Assembly: GCF_040712315.1 (NCBI RefSeq)
Contig: NC_134019.1
Span: 33,885,873 to 33,949,872 of the forward strand
Source of the DNA: Castanea sativa
Lineage: Eukaryota; Streptophyta; Magnoliopsida; Fagales; Fagaceae
Direction: 5' to 3'
DNA: 64,000 nucleotides
In this document: piece by piece, positions 1 to 12,456 of the stretch
How positions within the stretch are numbered: position 1 is the stretch's first letter
Layout of the letters: the number at the start of each line of letters is the position of its first letter
Notes under the pieces: generated by a model
Database searches by the model: none
What the model was told of the DNA's origin: nothing
The model's input: the letters and a program-made list of their open reading frames with translations, nothing else
Position numbers and translations under genes: made by a program

Positions 1-58
1 AAATTATTTCACGAAAATCATATAAATGCAACAATTTGAAATCTCTAACTAGAAAAAA
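1..58 (+). promoter_or_regulatory. TIM44 5' leader
   Basis: These 58 bases upstream of the start codon are nearly identical to the leader before each downstream copy of exon 1. The promoter itself lies left of the window. In the downstream units the matching upstream DNA has TGGGCC/GGCCCA motifs and a CT-rich tract, so TIM44 may have a similar promoter; that is inference. Confidence 0.5.
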
Positions 59-3000
59 ATGGCATCTTGGGGAAGAGTTCGGCAATCTAGGTTGAAGCAC
101 TTGGCTTTTCAATGGAAGAGATACTATTCTGAAAACTCTTTTGCCTCACAAGCAAGAAAGACAGGTCTTTTACAAAACCGATCTTGGATTTTTCAAAACA
201 GTGTCACAGCCTCTGGTTTTTGCAGGAGCATGAAACTTTTTGGTGCTCCAGCTCAGGTTATTTTCTTGGCCATAGTTTACTGTTTCTTTGGGTTTTAACT
301 ATTATTTATTTATTTGGTTTTGTGCTGTGGCAGGGTTCAAGTTCAAGTTTACCATTGATTTCGGCAAATGGGTATGTGGGAAATCGTCATTTTAGCGTCT
401 TCAATGAGTTTTCAGAAAAAATGAAAGTCGAAGCTAACAGGTACGGTAGTTAGTTTGTTCTGTTCTATTAAGCTTGTTCTTTTTACATATATAGATAAAG
501 CAGTGGATTTAATGTTAAAATTTATACGTTGTTTGGTAGCTGATCATTGTTTTAAGAGGGTTATATGCATGTAAGAATATAAAGGCGGGGGCTTTGTAAC
601 CCGGTAACTTTTTGGTTGCTTCTTCTTGTTCAACTTCTATGCTTGTTTGGCTGTCTCACAGTTTTCTTTGTGTTTGTTTGTGTGTGTGTGTTGTGTAGTT
701 GCTGCTAGAGAAATTATATTGGAAACCAAAAAAATGAATTGTAACTTTGATTTCTAGATTTTTAGTTTCATGGAAATTATTTAAAAAAAAAAAACCACAA
801 TATAACTTTGATTTTGAGGTGAGAACAAAATCTTTTGTGTTGCTTTGATTGGGTCTTTAGTAAGGTATTTTAGCATTGGACTAGGCAGAGGGATTTCTTA
901 AATTAGATAATGTGTTATATGCTTTGATGTTACTTCTACAGCAGTTTTGCATTTGTGTGAAAATTTTAAATTTGGATTAAGGATTTGTAGTGTCTGGTTG
1001 ACAATGGCTTATGTCCCCATTCCCATTTTGAAGCTGAAAAAAGTCCCCGGTTTGACTTTGTTCATGATCTTAAATTATGGGACACTGTCATTTTGTTGGT
1101 CACAGAAACCCAGAACTTCAAAAGTCACTCAAGGAGCTGAAAGAGAAAGCAGAGGAGCTGAAAGTGGCCAAAGAAGAACTGAAAAATAGGTAATATTGTA
1201 ATGTAGCCACCTAATAAATTTTGTAATTTTGCCTTATTAATTAATAGGCTGAGACATACCGTTGTATGTCAAGGCTTAGTGGACACTTCAATGGAGGGAT
1301 TGAGATGGTGAAATGGCGAATGCAGAACAAAGCAGACAACTGAGAAACTGTACAAGAATGTGGATAGTGCGTGGACAGAGGCTGAAGCTACGGCTAAAAA
1401 GGTTTGGTTTAAATGTTCCTTCATGTGCTGCCAGTGGCAAGACAAGTGATAAAGAACACCATCTTATGTTTCTAAATAAATTTTATAAGTTATTTTTTAT
1501 ATATTCCTATTGGTTTCTTCTGATATGCTGCAATATGTATGGTTCTGGTCTCTAGTGACTTTGTTAGAGTGCTTTTGCATGAGTTTGTATTTTCATCATT
1601 GGCGGACTTGTATATTTAATAAATTCTGCCGTTGGTGGTGTCTTCAAAACATGTTTAAGGATTGTATGTTTAGCTTGTAGGGCAGGTCCTATGGACTGTC
1701 TTGGAAAATATGAAGTGTCTTTGGTACTCATCTTGCCGGATCAATTGTTAGACTCAGATATTCCTCAATGTCCTGGCTCTTTTTTCTTTTTTTTTTAATC
1801 TTTCAAAGTTACCCAAGGTGATGGGTCCTGATACCACTACCTCATTGTTCACCTTAACCTTACAAGAAGAGGAGGTGCCATTTGAGGTAGAGCTTGTGGG
1901 CCAATGTCCTAGCTATTTGTGGAATATGAGAATCATAAGAATAGTCGTATGCTTCCACTATTATGCTTCCAGAAGAAATCGAAGAATTTCTTGGGGAATC
2001 CTACTTGTTACTACCATATTAGCTAAGGGCCATTGTTAAGTATCTAAAGTGACTATCATCTATATCAATGAAGTATGCCAATGAGCTCTAGCTCAAACAA
2101 CACCTCCTCTCCCCCATTGAAAGGAGTGGAGGGTAAGTTAGTTCAAACCTATTGGGTGTGTGTAAACTTACTAATACAAAAAAGCTATATTAGTGAAGTA
2201 CATTTCATGAAATTTATGTTGTTTTTAGGTTTCTACCAACATGAAAGAGAAGATCTCAGCTGCAAAAGAGGAGGTCTGCTTTCTATTCATGATTTTAACA
2301 CATCATTGATGTACTGCTACATACTTTGCATTGATGAGTGATGACCATTTATTTGTTATTTATTATGTGTTATGTGATTAGGTCAAAGAAAGTTTTGGGA
2401 TTGGGAAGGAAGAGTCTTCAGAATTTAATGGTACTTCAGCTAAACATGGCACTGACAGTAAAGATGGAAGTAACAGTAAAGATGGAAGTAAAGCATCATC
2501 TGGAGAAGAGAATTTCCAGCAGTCTGCGTCTAGTGAAAATGCAGAAACTTTGTTTAGCAAACTGAAGTCCAGTCTTCCTTCCCAGAAGGTTTCTTTGGCC
2601 TTCCAGAAATTAAAGGAAGCAAAGGTTGCTGACTTAGCAAAGAAGGGATATGGTATTGTAAAAGATGAATTAAGTGGTACCACAAGTAAGAAAAAGCACC
2701 TGCAATATACTCCTTCCACATCAATAGGTGAAAGAAGTACAAAAACTGACATTGTCATTGTACAGTCAAAGCAGTCCCCATGGAGTAAAAAGTGGGAGGC
2801 ATTCAAAGAGAAGGTAAGCTGATCCTTGTTGCCAATTTTGAAAATTATAAAAAGTTTTGTCTGTTGTTATATATTCTCTTGTCTATTACCTGAAAATGGA
2901 CATTTTCTAACCTCCACCCCACGGTGCGTTTTTCCCAGATTCGAAGTCATCCTACATTCAAACGTGTCAGTGGGTATAGTGAGCCTGTTGTCACAAAGAG

Positions 3001-6000
3001 TCAGGAGGTATTTTTCAATCTTGTATTGTTTCTTTGTGTTGACCAGCTTGTCTAGTTGAAATGCTTATCCATCTGTTTGGTTTTTTGTTTATATGTGACG
3101 CTTTTCTTGCAATGGTTCTTGGCAATAAATGGCAGTGTCATATGCACATGTTTAAGGTTTTAAATGGGAAACTCACTTGGATGGACAAAAATTCATTGCC
3201 ACTTAATAGCAGGACATGTTGGATATGTTTCAAATAAGAATGGGCTTGAAACATGGCACACCCCCTCTCTTTCTGTAGCACTGATGATTTCAGTTAATTA
3301 ACCTTTTATTTTTTTCTTCAAAGCGTCATAGGTCTCCAATTATAAGGCTTTCTTATATTTGATGGTCATGAGATGAGATGAAAAAAAAAAAAAAATGCCT
3401 CACTTGAATTTATGGAAATCTTGGACAGAGTAAAATTGTACTTGGTAATATGTCTGGAAATTGTGTTCCCTAGTATTTGAATTTTCATAGACATTATAAA
3501 CAAGCCAAATGTGAAATGCAATCTTGAATTCTCGTTTTCTCAGTGCTGAAGGCAAATACTTCAAGTACAATTTTGTTGACTGGTATCAAACAGGAACTGA
3601 AAATGATTGCTTAGCTTCTTATTCCATTTTTTCCCCTCGTATTTAAATTTATTTACACTGCTTTAACCAGAAAGGAAGGAATGTAGTGTTATGCCCATGA
3701 AATAAAACTTTCTTGAATTCATGACATTTCCTATTGTAAATTCTAATTGGCATGGTGTAATTTGATATCAACTAAAGTGATGGTATAAAGTTGTAGTTTT
3801 CTTTGTAATGGACTTTGTTGATTTTATAAAGTACTCACCCTCTTGAATGTGGTGCAATTAATTTGTCTGGGTTGGAATTGGCAGATTGCAGAAGACGTGC
3901 GGGAAATATGGGAGACAAGTGACAACCCCATTGTTCACAAAATTCAGGAGTATGCTCTTAAGCCATGATATTTTTCTCTTTGTTCTACCAATAATATATA
4001 CATTACTTAAATAGTTATCTCATATCATATTTGACTGTCTTGTCTTTGACAGTCTCAATGAAAGTATCTTTCAAGAAACAGATGCTGCAGTATCAATCAA
4101 GGAAATACGTCAGCGAGATCCGTATGTTCATATTACTGTTGGTGTTTGTCTAAGAGTTTTTTTCGTTCCATATTTTAACAAATTTTTACTGTTTTCTATT
4201 GATCATATTTGTGTGGATTAGATCTTTCTCTTTACCGGAGTTTGTGACAGAAGTTCAGGAAGCAGTCAAGCCTGTCCTCCGTGCTTACATGAAGGTGAGG
4301 TTTTGAGCTTCTGCAAGAATTCTAGAACGGTGTTACCCTTCTATTCGCCCTTCTATTCGGTCTTTTTTTTCTTTATTTCAAATTTTCATTATGAATGTGT
4401 ATCATGTGACTGCCATTGGAGTTTTTCTTCTCTATTGAATGGAAATTGGTTTTTGTTTACAGGGAGATGCTGAAACACTTAAGAAGTATTGTTTCCCTGA
4501 AGTGATTGAACGGTGTAAAGCTGAGCATGGGGCTTATCAAAGCAATGGCATCTTTTTTGATAACAAGGTAGGAAATTTTAGTTCACTGATTCTTTGTTTC
4601 TTAGTCATATCTATCAAACAAAAGTCTATATTTACCAGCCAAGGTTGCATTGTATCTTTACAACTCATTAATCTTCTGACACATTGCCATCCCTTTTTTT
4701 ATTTTCAAGGGTATATTTAAGAATATGATGAGCATGTGATGAATACTTTATGTTGGAAGGAATGGAATATGAGACTTTGATAAATTATATTACAGTTTGG
4801 AAGAGTAACATCAAGCATGTGAATCTTTTATTAGAAGCAGGTATTTACATGTGGCTAACCTTGACTAATATGTTGAGGATTTATAGCTGAGCCCAAAAGT
4901 TCGGGACTAAGGCTTGGTCATTGTTGTTGTACTGTTCTGTTTAAATGGAGACTATGACTTTGTGTCTTTCTTTGCTTTCCCTTTCTGGTTGATTTTGTCC
5001 ATTTCTAGAAATTGGCTGACCTCAATCCTAGCCATCATTTTAGGGTTCAGTTTTGTTTTTGAGACATCATTAAGGACCCAATAAACAGCTTATTGTCATT
5101 TTCTGTTAACATAATCTCCCATCCTATTTACTTATCAAAAAAAGAAGAAGAGAAGATTCTCCAATCCTATTTTGTCTAGTGGAATATATTGGTTTGGCAA
5201 TTAGATAACGTATTGTATTGGGTGCATAAAAGGTCATGAGGGTTTCTACTTTCTAACTCTTTCTTTTCTGAGTTGTAAGTGAAAAAATCAGGAAATATAT
5301 TTAGTGGTATTGTTACTAATTTATGGCTTTTCTTTGCAGATTCTTCATATATCAGATGTTGAAGTTAGAGAGACCAAAATGGTGGGAAATTCTCTTATTA
5401 TTATCTTATCAGTATGCATTTTGTTTTTCTTTGAACTTGATAGCAAGCATGTTTAACACATTTCTTGTGGAAACAAACGCTGATACTCATTATCTTCTTC
5501 TGTGGAAATGTCACAGTTCGAAACACAGCAGGTCTATTGTGTACGTGATAGACATGGTTCAATAACAGCAGGAAGCCAGGTAAAAGATTACATTTTTTTC
5601 GTAGCACTATGTTGGTCACATTATTGTATTTAAATTTATAAGTGTATCCACAGTTTCCTTAGGACTGCTATTATTATCTAAAAATGGTATTATATAGACA
5701 TAGAATTTATGTAACATCAACCAAAACAATCTGAACCTTAGGTCTCTTATAAGCAGCGTATTTGATACTTCCCCTTGAATTTCTGTTGAGATATAGTTTT
5801 TTATTTTAGGAATTAAATTTTCCCTCTTGATATTTTTCTTATTTTAAAAAAAGAGGAATGAAATATCCCGTGAAATCTTGTGTCTGTTATGTATGGTCGT
5901 AAATGTCTGCATCTTCACAACATTTGATATCTGTTCTCAATTTGAAGACACTTTTGAAGTTGTAATTATGTTTTTGTTCCATCCTAGCTTTGCCAAAGGT

Positions 6001-6723
6001 TAAAATTTTGGACCTCCCTGTTCATAAGCTAGATGACAGACAAATGAACATAAATTAAGTGGACCTGCTTTTAAGAAACCGTGGGTTCCGCCATTCTGCT
6101 ATCTCTGTTGAGTTGTGGTATTTCTATGGGCTTGATTATTGCTTTTAAGTTCCACTACATGTCCAAAAGCCTAATTCATATGGATTTGCCCTTGAGTGTT
6201 GATTTGCTCATGACCTAAAGAAAAGGTGTCAATTAGCTGTATTTCTCATGTCATCATGTGCATGGAACGGTGAAATGAGGGCTCCTGCGTTATTTGAAAA
6301 ACCTAATGCATGCAGTGCATCAAACTGACAGTGTGAAGACTAATGATACAGAGAAACTCGACCTATCACTTTACTTTTTTTTTTTTAATTTATAGAAAAA
6401 CACGTCAATTTACTATTGTAACATGTGTAGAAATTAGCTTAGCCATGCGAATATGATCATATGGATGTGCCTCTAACCATGCGGCTATTTAAGGAGTTAT
6501 AAAATCCTTTTCCTATATTGCACTAACCTGCTTATTAAATTTTGAATTTTCAACCATATTAATTTCCTGTGATATTTTGTGGCATTTCTAGGATACAATT
6601 CATACTGTATACTATGCTTGGGCAATGCAACTAGTGGATGCAGAAGAACGTCGAGATTGTGCTCTCTACCCAATATGGAGGCTAAGAGAAATGCAACAAT
6701 TTGGAGTCCAAGCCCTCATCTAG
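59..6723 (+). CDS. TIM44: Mitochondrial import inner membrane translocase subunit TIM44 (14 exons)
   Basis: TIM44 tethers mtHsp70 to the TIM23 channel on the matrix side of the inner membrane and drives presequence import. I assembled exons 59-256, 334-440, 1106-1189, 1326-1401, 2229-2273, 2382-2813, 2939-3007, 3885-3949, 4053-4121, 4222-4294, 4463-4567, 5340-5411, 5517-5579 and 6592-6723. All introns are GT-AG, phases agree, and the sum is 1590 nt (529 codons plus stop). The order matches plant TIM44 as I know it: presequence, charged coiled-coil ([11 protein letters not shown], about residues 105-150), a central part with KHLQYTPS and [10 protein letters not shown], then the C-terminal Tim44 domain (about 380-529) with [23 protein letters not shown] and [15 protein letters not shown]. 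Exon 1 does not resemble the short plant TIM44 N-terminus I recall (MASRKLVRDL-type). It is shared with a downstream tandem array. The stretch before [11 protein letters not shown] is unusual (NSLIIILS where I expect roughly TPIIIV). Confidence 0.93.
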
Positions 6724-7566
6724 TTTCTCAAATTCTCATCATATTGATAAATGTTGTACTACTGAAATTTCTCCTATTTTTTTTTGGGGTCTAAATTGCC
6801 CTGGATTTTGTTTCATAGCCAGGGAAAAAAATTGTTGCTGATGTCTCCTATTTATTTATTACCAAATAAAGAAAATGGGTACAATGCGTTATTCATTTAT
6901 TAGTCAGTCTCATTTATTTATCTAACAGATGAATATGTAACTACCAATTACCAAATAGTGGGTTGATCTCTTCAAAACTGAGGAATGTGCCATTTTGGAC
7001 TGGGAAAGACCATGACTTCAATTACGTACGCTATAATAAGTTTTTGTATTTACCCATTTAGAAGGAAGTCATAATGCCATGTACTTCATGCCTCATAGCC
7101 TAGTAGTAAATTGTGCCCTCTTTTCTTTAACCAAGTAATTAAGGATTGGTAGAGGAGTAAAGTACAGGTAGGTGTGAGCTCTAAAATCATCTCAAAACAG
7201 TAAGTTTAGGGACACAATTTTTGTCATAGTTTGCAGAAGCGGTTGACTTTAGATTATGGAAATCACTCTTATATCGACGACTTATCACTCGTAATTGATC
7301 ACTTCAGCAAACAGAAATTCTGAAGACCTACCATTGATCTCAAAACGAATACTCTTAATTCCCCATGTTCAAATTTTAGTTCAAAATTCGCAAGTGATAG
7401 GAGTGAAGTCACTGTCTTCTTTTTACTCATGAAAGCTAGTAAAATAACATATATTTTAATAATGGTTTTGTGAGAGAAGTCAAGAGCAGATAAGAAATCA
7501 AGTAAAGAGAGTCTTACTTTAGATAGAAAGAATTAAAGTAGAGGACAAACAGAAAAGACAATTAAG
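6724..7566. other. TIM44 3' flank, no gene seen
   Basis: AT-rich DNA after the TIM44 stop, presumably including the 3' UTR. AATAAA-like strings occur near 6866. I see no coding similarity or repeat boundary before the retroelement remnant that starts around 7567. Confidence 0.5.
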
Positions 7567-8342
7567 TCTTAGGATCCTTCCTCATCCATACAGCACGAGT
7601 CTTGGTCGTGAAGATGAAAAGACACATGTCCTAGTATGACTACTAAAGGACATGGAGGAATTAGAATTCTCCTGAAATTGAGTTAAAAAACTCAACTTTT
7701 AATAACTCACCAAGAATAGGTACATAGCATTTAGTCAAAGGATGAGACTTATTTGACACTCGCTTATGAAGAAACAACTTGAAACAATTAGGACGAATGT
7801 GACCGAAAGCACCACAATGGTGACAAACATGAGTAGTTTTCAAACTACTATACTTCTTAGAAGGAGGTCTAACTTTAGAGGTTGACAGAGACCTCAACTT
7901 AGGACAATTTGGCCTAATATGACCAATAACATGACAATGATGACAAGCGGTGACAAATTCAGAATTTTTATTCAACGTAGGAGGAGTTTTAGACATAGAT
8001 TTAGAAACTTCAGCGTTAACATTAGATTGTTTACCTTTGTCTTTCCTAGCAATATTAACCTTCAACTCTTCATTATTCTTTTTAAATGGGGGAATATAAA
8101 TTTTTTTCTTTTGAGTTAGGCTCAACAACAAGTTTGGCACTAGTTAATTTTTCAACTTCAGTTTTAAATTCAACTAGTTGCTCTTCCAAACTCTTAATTT
8201 TGTCCTCCTGAGATGAAATTTGATTTTTAAAATTCTCATTCAAATTATTGGCTTTATCCAATTTTGCAATCAAATCATCTTTTTCAAGCTTGACTTTTTT
8301 AAATTTAGTTTTTAATTTTGTAGAATATTCAAGAGATTTCAT
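7567..8342 (-). pseudogene. Ty1-copia gag remnant (coiled-coil plus two zinc knuckles)
   Basis: Read on the minus strand, a lysine/glutamate-rich coiled-coil (8342 to about 8105) runs into a segment with two CCHC zinc knuckles, CHHCHVIGHIRPNC and CHHCGAFGHIRPNC (about 7800-7930). These bind RNA in copia gag proteins. The two parts are in different frames, with a shift near the T-run at 8101-8110. A trace of the following gag sequence (VWMRKDPKT-like) is visible near 7570-7600. The N-terminal UBN2 part and all of pol are missing. The LTR and primer-binding site to the right belong to the same element. Confidence 0.8.
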
Positions 8343-8491
8343 ACAAAATTATAAAGTTTGCAATAGGCAACTTGAATATCATCATCATCATTCAACATAG
8401 AATCATGCAAATAGAAACAATCAAGAGTTTCCATGACAACAGGGGTCAATGGATCACATAGCAATGATTAAACCTTAATCAGAGTGTGCCT

Positions 8492-8504
8492 GCTCTGATA
8501 CCAC
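8492..8504 (-). other. Primer-binding site of the truncated copia element
   Basis: The minus strand reads GTGGTATCAGAGCA, the usual match to the 3' end of initiator tRNA-Met. It lies two bases inside the inner LTR edge at 8506, which fixes the element's orientation. Confidence 0.75.
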
Positions 8505-8505
8505 T

Positions 8506-9547
8506 TGATATGCCAAAAACGTATTGACCCATTGTGATATATTAAGTTGATTAATTAGCCAAGTTATTAATTAATCAAGTTAACATGCAAAACACGTGAT
8601 AGTATAAACAAATCACCAATTAAACTAAGTATGCAACGGAAATTAAATGACACGGTGATTTGTTTACGAATGGGGAAAACCTACACGGCAAAAACCCTAC
8701 CGGGTGATTTTAAGGTCATCACTCCCGAAACTCTACTATTATCACAAAAAGCGGTTACAAGTAAAGGAATCCCAAGTACCTTACCAACCTACAGTTGAAC
8801 CCATACCCCAATACCCAATTGGATTTGTTTTATAGTGACAATTTCTCCTTTCAATGCACGGCTCCCAAGTACGTGACTAACCAATTGCGTGGATCCCAGT
8901 ACGCGGCTTACTCCTTTGCACGAATCCCAGTACGTGACTAACCCCACAAAAACCTTTTGATTGTTGTAGTTGATTTGCAGCAACTTCACATAGAAACACC
9001 AATAAGATCTTCAATGTTGGTGCAAGAGTCTTTGCTTGGTTACAAAACCTAAAGGCGTACAAGAAACGCAGCAAGAACTCTTTCTTCTGTAGAAGGAGGC
9101 TAGGGTTTCAAAAAGAAAACCTTATAAAGCTCTTTAGGGTTTAGTTTTTCTTTTTTTCCACCACCTTTAAATAAGAGCTTAATGGGCTCTCCTATTCTAA
9201 ATAGGTTTACACAAACCTTAGGCTTTTCTAGTCCAATAAGAATTATACAAACCCATAAACAAATAGTCTTTTAGAGTAAAAACGTTGCTGACTATAAATT
9301 GAATCCCGTAAACTTGATCGATCGGGACATCTGTCGAGCTTTAATGAATCTCGACAGATCAAGCTTCTGTCGAGGAGGTATCGAGACTTGCAGTTTGCAC
9401 ATTTCTTAAGCAGTTCTTGAGTAATCTTCATGTCTTAAATTTAACCACTTGTAATGATCATCTTAAACCTACTTAGACTTACCCTAATACAAGTAAAATG
9501 CGTTTTGTCAAAGGACATGCCAATTACATAAAAATATGTCCCCAACA
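8506..9547 (-). mobile_element. 5' LTR of truncated Ty1-copia element
   Basis: On the minus strand it starts TGTTGGGGACAT and ends GGCATATCA, so it is bounded by TG...CA, 1042 bp long, with the primer-binding site directly inside. No partner LTR is visible, so this is one end of a deleted element. Its outer edge is the exact left edge of the tandem array, which starts within a base or two with ATATAGTTTGATGC. Confidence 0.75.
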
Positions 9548-9548
9548 A

Positions 9549-11434
9549 TATAGTTTGATGCATTGATTTTCCAAACTGATCATTAAAAAAAAAAAAAAAA
9601 ATAGAGGCTTTTGTAATTGGCTATAGCCTTTTATTATTCTAAAATCCATCTCTTATTCCATTGATGCAGCAACAATTCGATGTCAAATTTTTTATGCAAC
9701 AACAACCTACTTTTTGAGATGAAAAAAACAAAATACTTTTAATATGATTTTGTTTTTTCCTTTTTTTGGTTGAAGATGCTTATATAGTAGTGGCAAATTC
9801 ATTCTGAAAATGTGCCAGCCCAAATAGCAAAAAAAAAAAATGTTGTTTATATGATTTTTTTCCTTGTTTTTGGTGAAGATGCTTATAGAGTGATGGGAAT
9901 TTTATTCTGAAAATGTGCCAGCCTAAATAGGATCTGAATCTTGGATTATGCCTTAGAAGCATGAAAAGTCCTGGGTCCATTAGAATATTAAATATTTTGG
10001 GCTTACTAAACAATTTGCAGACCAGGCCTAGCCCAATTCTGGCTACCCCTATTCCCAAGTCATTTGGGTTTTCTTGTTCCCCAATCTCTTTCTTTCGGCC
10101 ATTCCTGGTTGATTTAGAGTTAGAAAAACTTTGAATTTATTACACCATTCTCTCTCTCACAGACACACTCTCTCTCTGGTAGTAAATTATTTCACGAAAA
10201 TCATATAGATGCAACAATTTGAAATTTCTAACTAGAAAAAAATGGCATCTTGGGGAAGAGTTCGGCAATCTAAGCTGAAGCACTTGGCTTTTCAATGGAA
10301 GAGATACTATTCTCAAAACCCTTTTGCCTCACAAGCAAGAAAAACAGGTCTTTTACAAAACCCATCTCGGATTTTTCAAAACAATGTCACAGCATCAGGT
10401 TTTTGCAGGAGCATGAAACTTTTCAGTGCTCCAGCTCAGGTTATTTTCTTGGCCATAGTTTGTTGTTCCTTTGGGATTTAACTATTATTTATTTATTTGG
10501 TTTTGTGCTGTGGCAGGTTTCAAGATCCCCATCGTTACACTTCATGGATAAGAATTTAACTTGAATTGTTTCTATCAATGATATACATGGTTAAGGAAAA
10601 TGATGACTTGTCAGCTTAACTCCGCCAAAGAGAAGATAGTTGACATGGAAACTTGAATTAATGATATGCCAAGCCAGTAAGGGAGCCCACACCAAATGTG
10701 GTTATATGGGAAGACATTCATATCCACCAACCATCACTAGTCCTTGTGACACCAATATTTGTTAAGGAAAGAATGCCATATATCCGACGCATGATATGCC
10801 CCTTTGTAATCAAGAGATGACTTTGATATTAGATTAACAAAATATACAATACAATACAATGATCCCAACATTTTGATTTAATTCAATCTCAAATGACAAG
10901 AATATAAATATGAGACATAGGCCAACTAGTATTCTGCAAAATGTATTCTACAAAATCACCCATACTCTCATACACTTAGATCACTGACTTAGGCATTACA
11001 AAGTCTCCCCAATGGCAAGTCGAAACACTAATCAAATTGTATTAAGATTCTCATTTAATAGTATTGAATTAATTAAATGATGAAACGCCACATATATCTT
11101 TAATTTTTTTTAAAAAAAATTGAACCGTAAAATGGAAAAGTATTGGTCCATTGACATCAAACTATCATAGTCTACCATTATATTTGGAGAGTATGTTAAT
11201 TACCATTTAATGCAAATCTAACTCTTGCAATATATACTTTTTTTTTTTTTTGAGAAGGTTGCGATATATACTTAGATCCACGTCTAAACGTTATCGTGCT
11301 TAAGAAATATATTATTCATACTATCAATAATATTATAATTTAATAATTACAATGGAGAGAAGATTTAAACCTTTAAAAAAATCATGAGATATACCAATCG
11401 AAATACAAGCTATTGGCACCTTACCATTAACATA
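9549..11434 (+). repeat. Tandem presequence-gene array, unit 1
   Basis: First of four complete direct units, measured from one TAGTTTGATGC/TAGTTTGGTGC to the next (1884 bp). Order in each unit: A-run, GGCTTTTGTAATTGGC segment, promoter-like DNA with GGCCCA motifs, CT-rich tract, copy of TIM44 exon 1 and intron, short exon 2, then about 850 bp of conserved 3' DNA ending in ACCATTAACATATAG. Different indels in different units show they have diverged since duplication. Confidence 0.9.
10242..10564 (+). CDS. Presequence-like 81-aa protein, unit 1 (two exons)
   Basis: Exon 1 is 10242-10439 and exon 2 is 10517-10564, joined by a 77-bp GT-AG intron and ending in TGA. The product begins [20 protein letters not shown] and ends LHFMDKNLT. 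The first 66 residues match TIM44 exon 1 closely and contain no Asp or Glu but many Arg, Lys, Ser and Gln, the usual composition of a mitochondrial presequence; import is inferred. Exon 2 starts VSRSP here because of one base change; other copies read GSRSP. I recognise no domain. It could instead be a 5'-truncated duplicate of TIM44 that happens to stay open, but matching exon 2 ends in four copies argue for a defined transcript. Confidence 0.5.
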
Positions 11435-11799
11435 TAGTTTGATGCATTGATTTTCCAAACTGATCATAAAAAAAAAAAGAAAAAAAAAACAATGGCTTTT
11501 GTAATTGGCTATAGCCTTTTATTTTTCTTAAATCCATCTCTTATTCCTTTGATGCTGCAACAATTCGATGTCAAATTTTTAATGCAACAACAACCTACTT
11601 TTTGAGATGAAAAAAACAAAATACTTTTTATATGATTTTTTTTTTCCTTTTTCTGGTTGAAGATGCTTATATAGTAATGGAAAATTCATTCTGAAAATGT
11701 GCCAGCCCAAATAGCAAAAAACAAAATACATTTTATATGATTTTTTTTCCTTGTTTTTGGTGAAGATGCTTATAGAGTGATGGGAATTTCATTCTGAAA

Positions 11800-12070
11800 A
11801 TGTGCCAGCCCAAATAGGATCCGACTCTTGGATTAGGCCTTAGAAGCATGAAAAGTCCTGGGCCCATTAGAATATTAAATATTTTGGGCTTACCAAACAA
11901 TTTGTAGGCCAGGCCCAGCCCAATTCTTGCTACCCCTATTCCTAAGTCATTTGGGTTTTTTTGTTCCCCAATCTCTTTCTTTCGCCATTCCTGGTTGATT
12001 TACGGTTAGAAAAACTTTGAATTTATTACACCATTCTCTCTCTCTCACACACACACTCTCTATCTCTCTG
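11800..12070 (+). promoter_or_regulatory. Promoter-like region with site II motifs
   Basis: Upstream of the unit 2 start codon there is a palindromic TGGGCCCA at 11859-11866, further GGCCAGGCCCAGCCCA motifs around 11905-11925 and a CT/CA-rich tract at about 12030-12070. TGGGCC/T (site II, TCP-bound) elements are known to be common in promoters of nuclear genes for mitochondrial proteins. Equivalent DNA stands before every copy; unit 1 has lost the perfect palindrome. Activity is inferred. Confidence 0.5.
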
Positions 12071-12133
12071 GAAGTAAATTATTTCACGAAAATCATATAA
12101 ATGCAACAATTTGAAATCTCTAACTAGAAAAAA

Positions 12134-12456
12134 ATGGCATCTTGGGGAAGAGTTCGGCAATCTAAGCTGAAGCACTTGGCTTTTCAATGGAAGAGATACT
12201 ATTCTCAAAACCCTTTTGCCTCACAAGCAAGAAAAACAGGTCTTTTGCAAAACCCATCTCAGATTTTTCAAAACAGTGTCACAACATCTGGTTTTTGTAG
12301 GAGCATGAAGCTTTTTAGTGCTCCAGCTCAGGTTATTTTCTTGGCCATAGTTTACTGTTTCTTTGGGTTTTAACTATTATTTATTTATTTGGTTTTGTGC
12401 TGTGGCAGGGTTCAAGATCCCCACTGTTACACTTCATGGATAAGAATTTAACTTGA
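12134..12456 (+). CDS. Presequence-like 81-aa protein, unit 2 (two exons)
   Basis: Exon 1 is 12134-12331 and exon 2 is 12409-12456, with a GT-AG intron and TGA stop. The product has the same 66-residue presequence-like part (no acidic residues) and ends GSRSPLLHFMDKNLT. This is the best-preserved copy: start codon, donor, acceptor and stop are all present. If unspliced, translation would add [13 protein letters not shown], a hydrophobic tail, before an intronic stop. No known domain; expression unknown. Confidence 0.5.
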
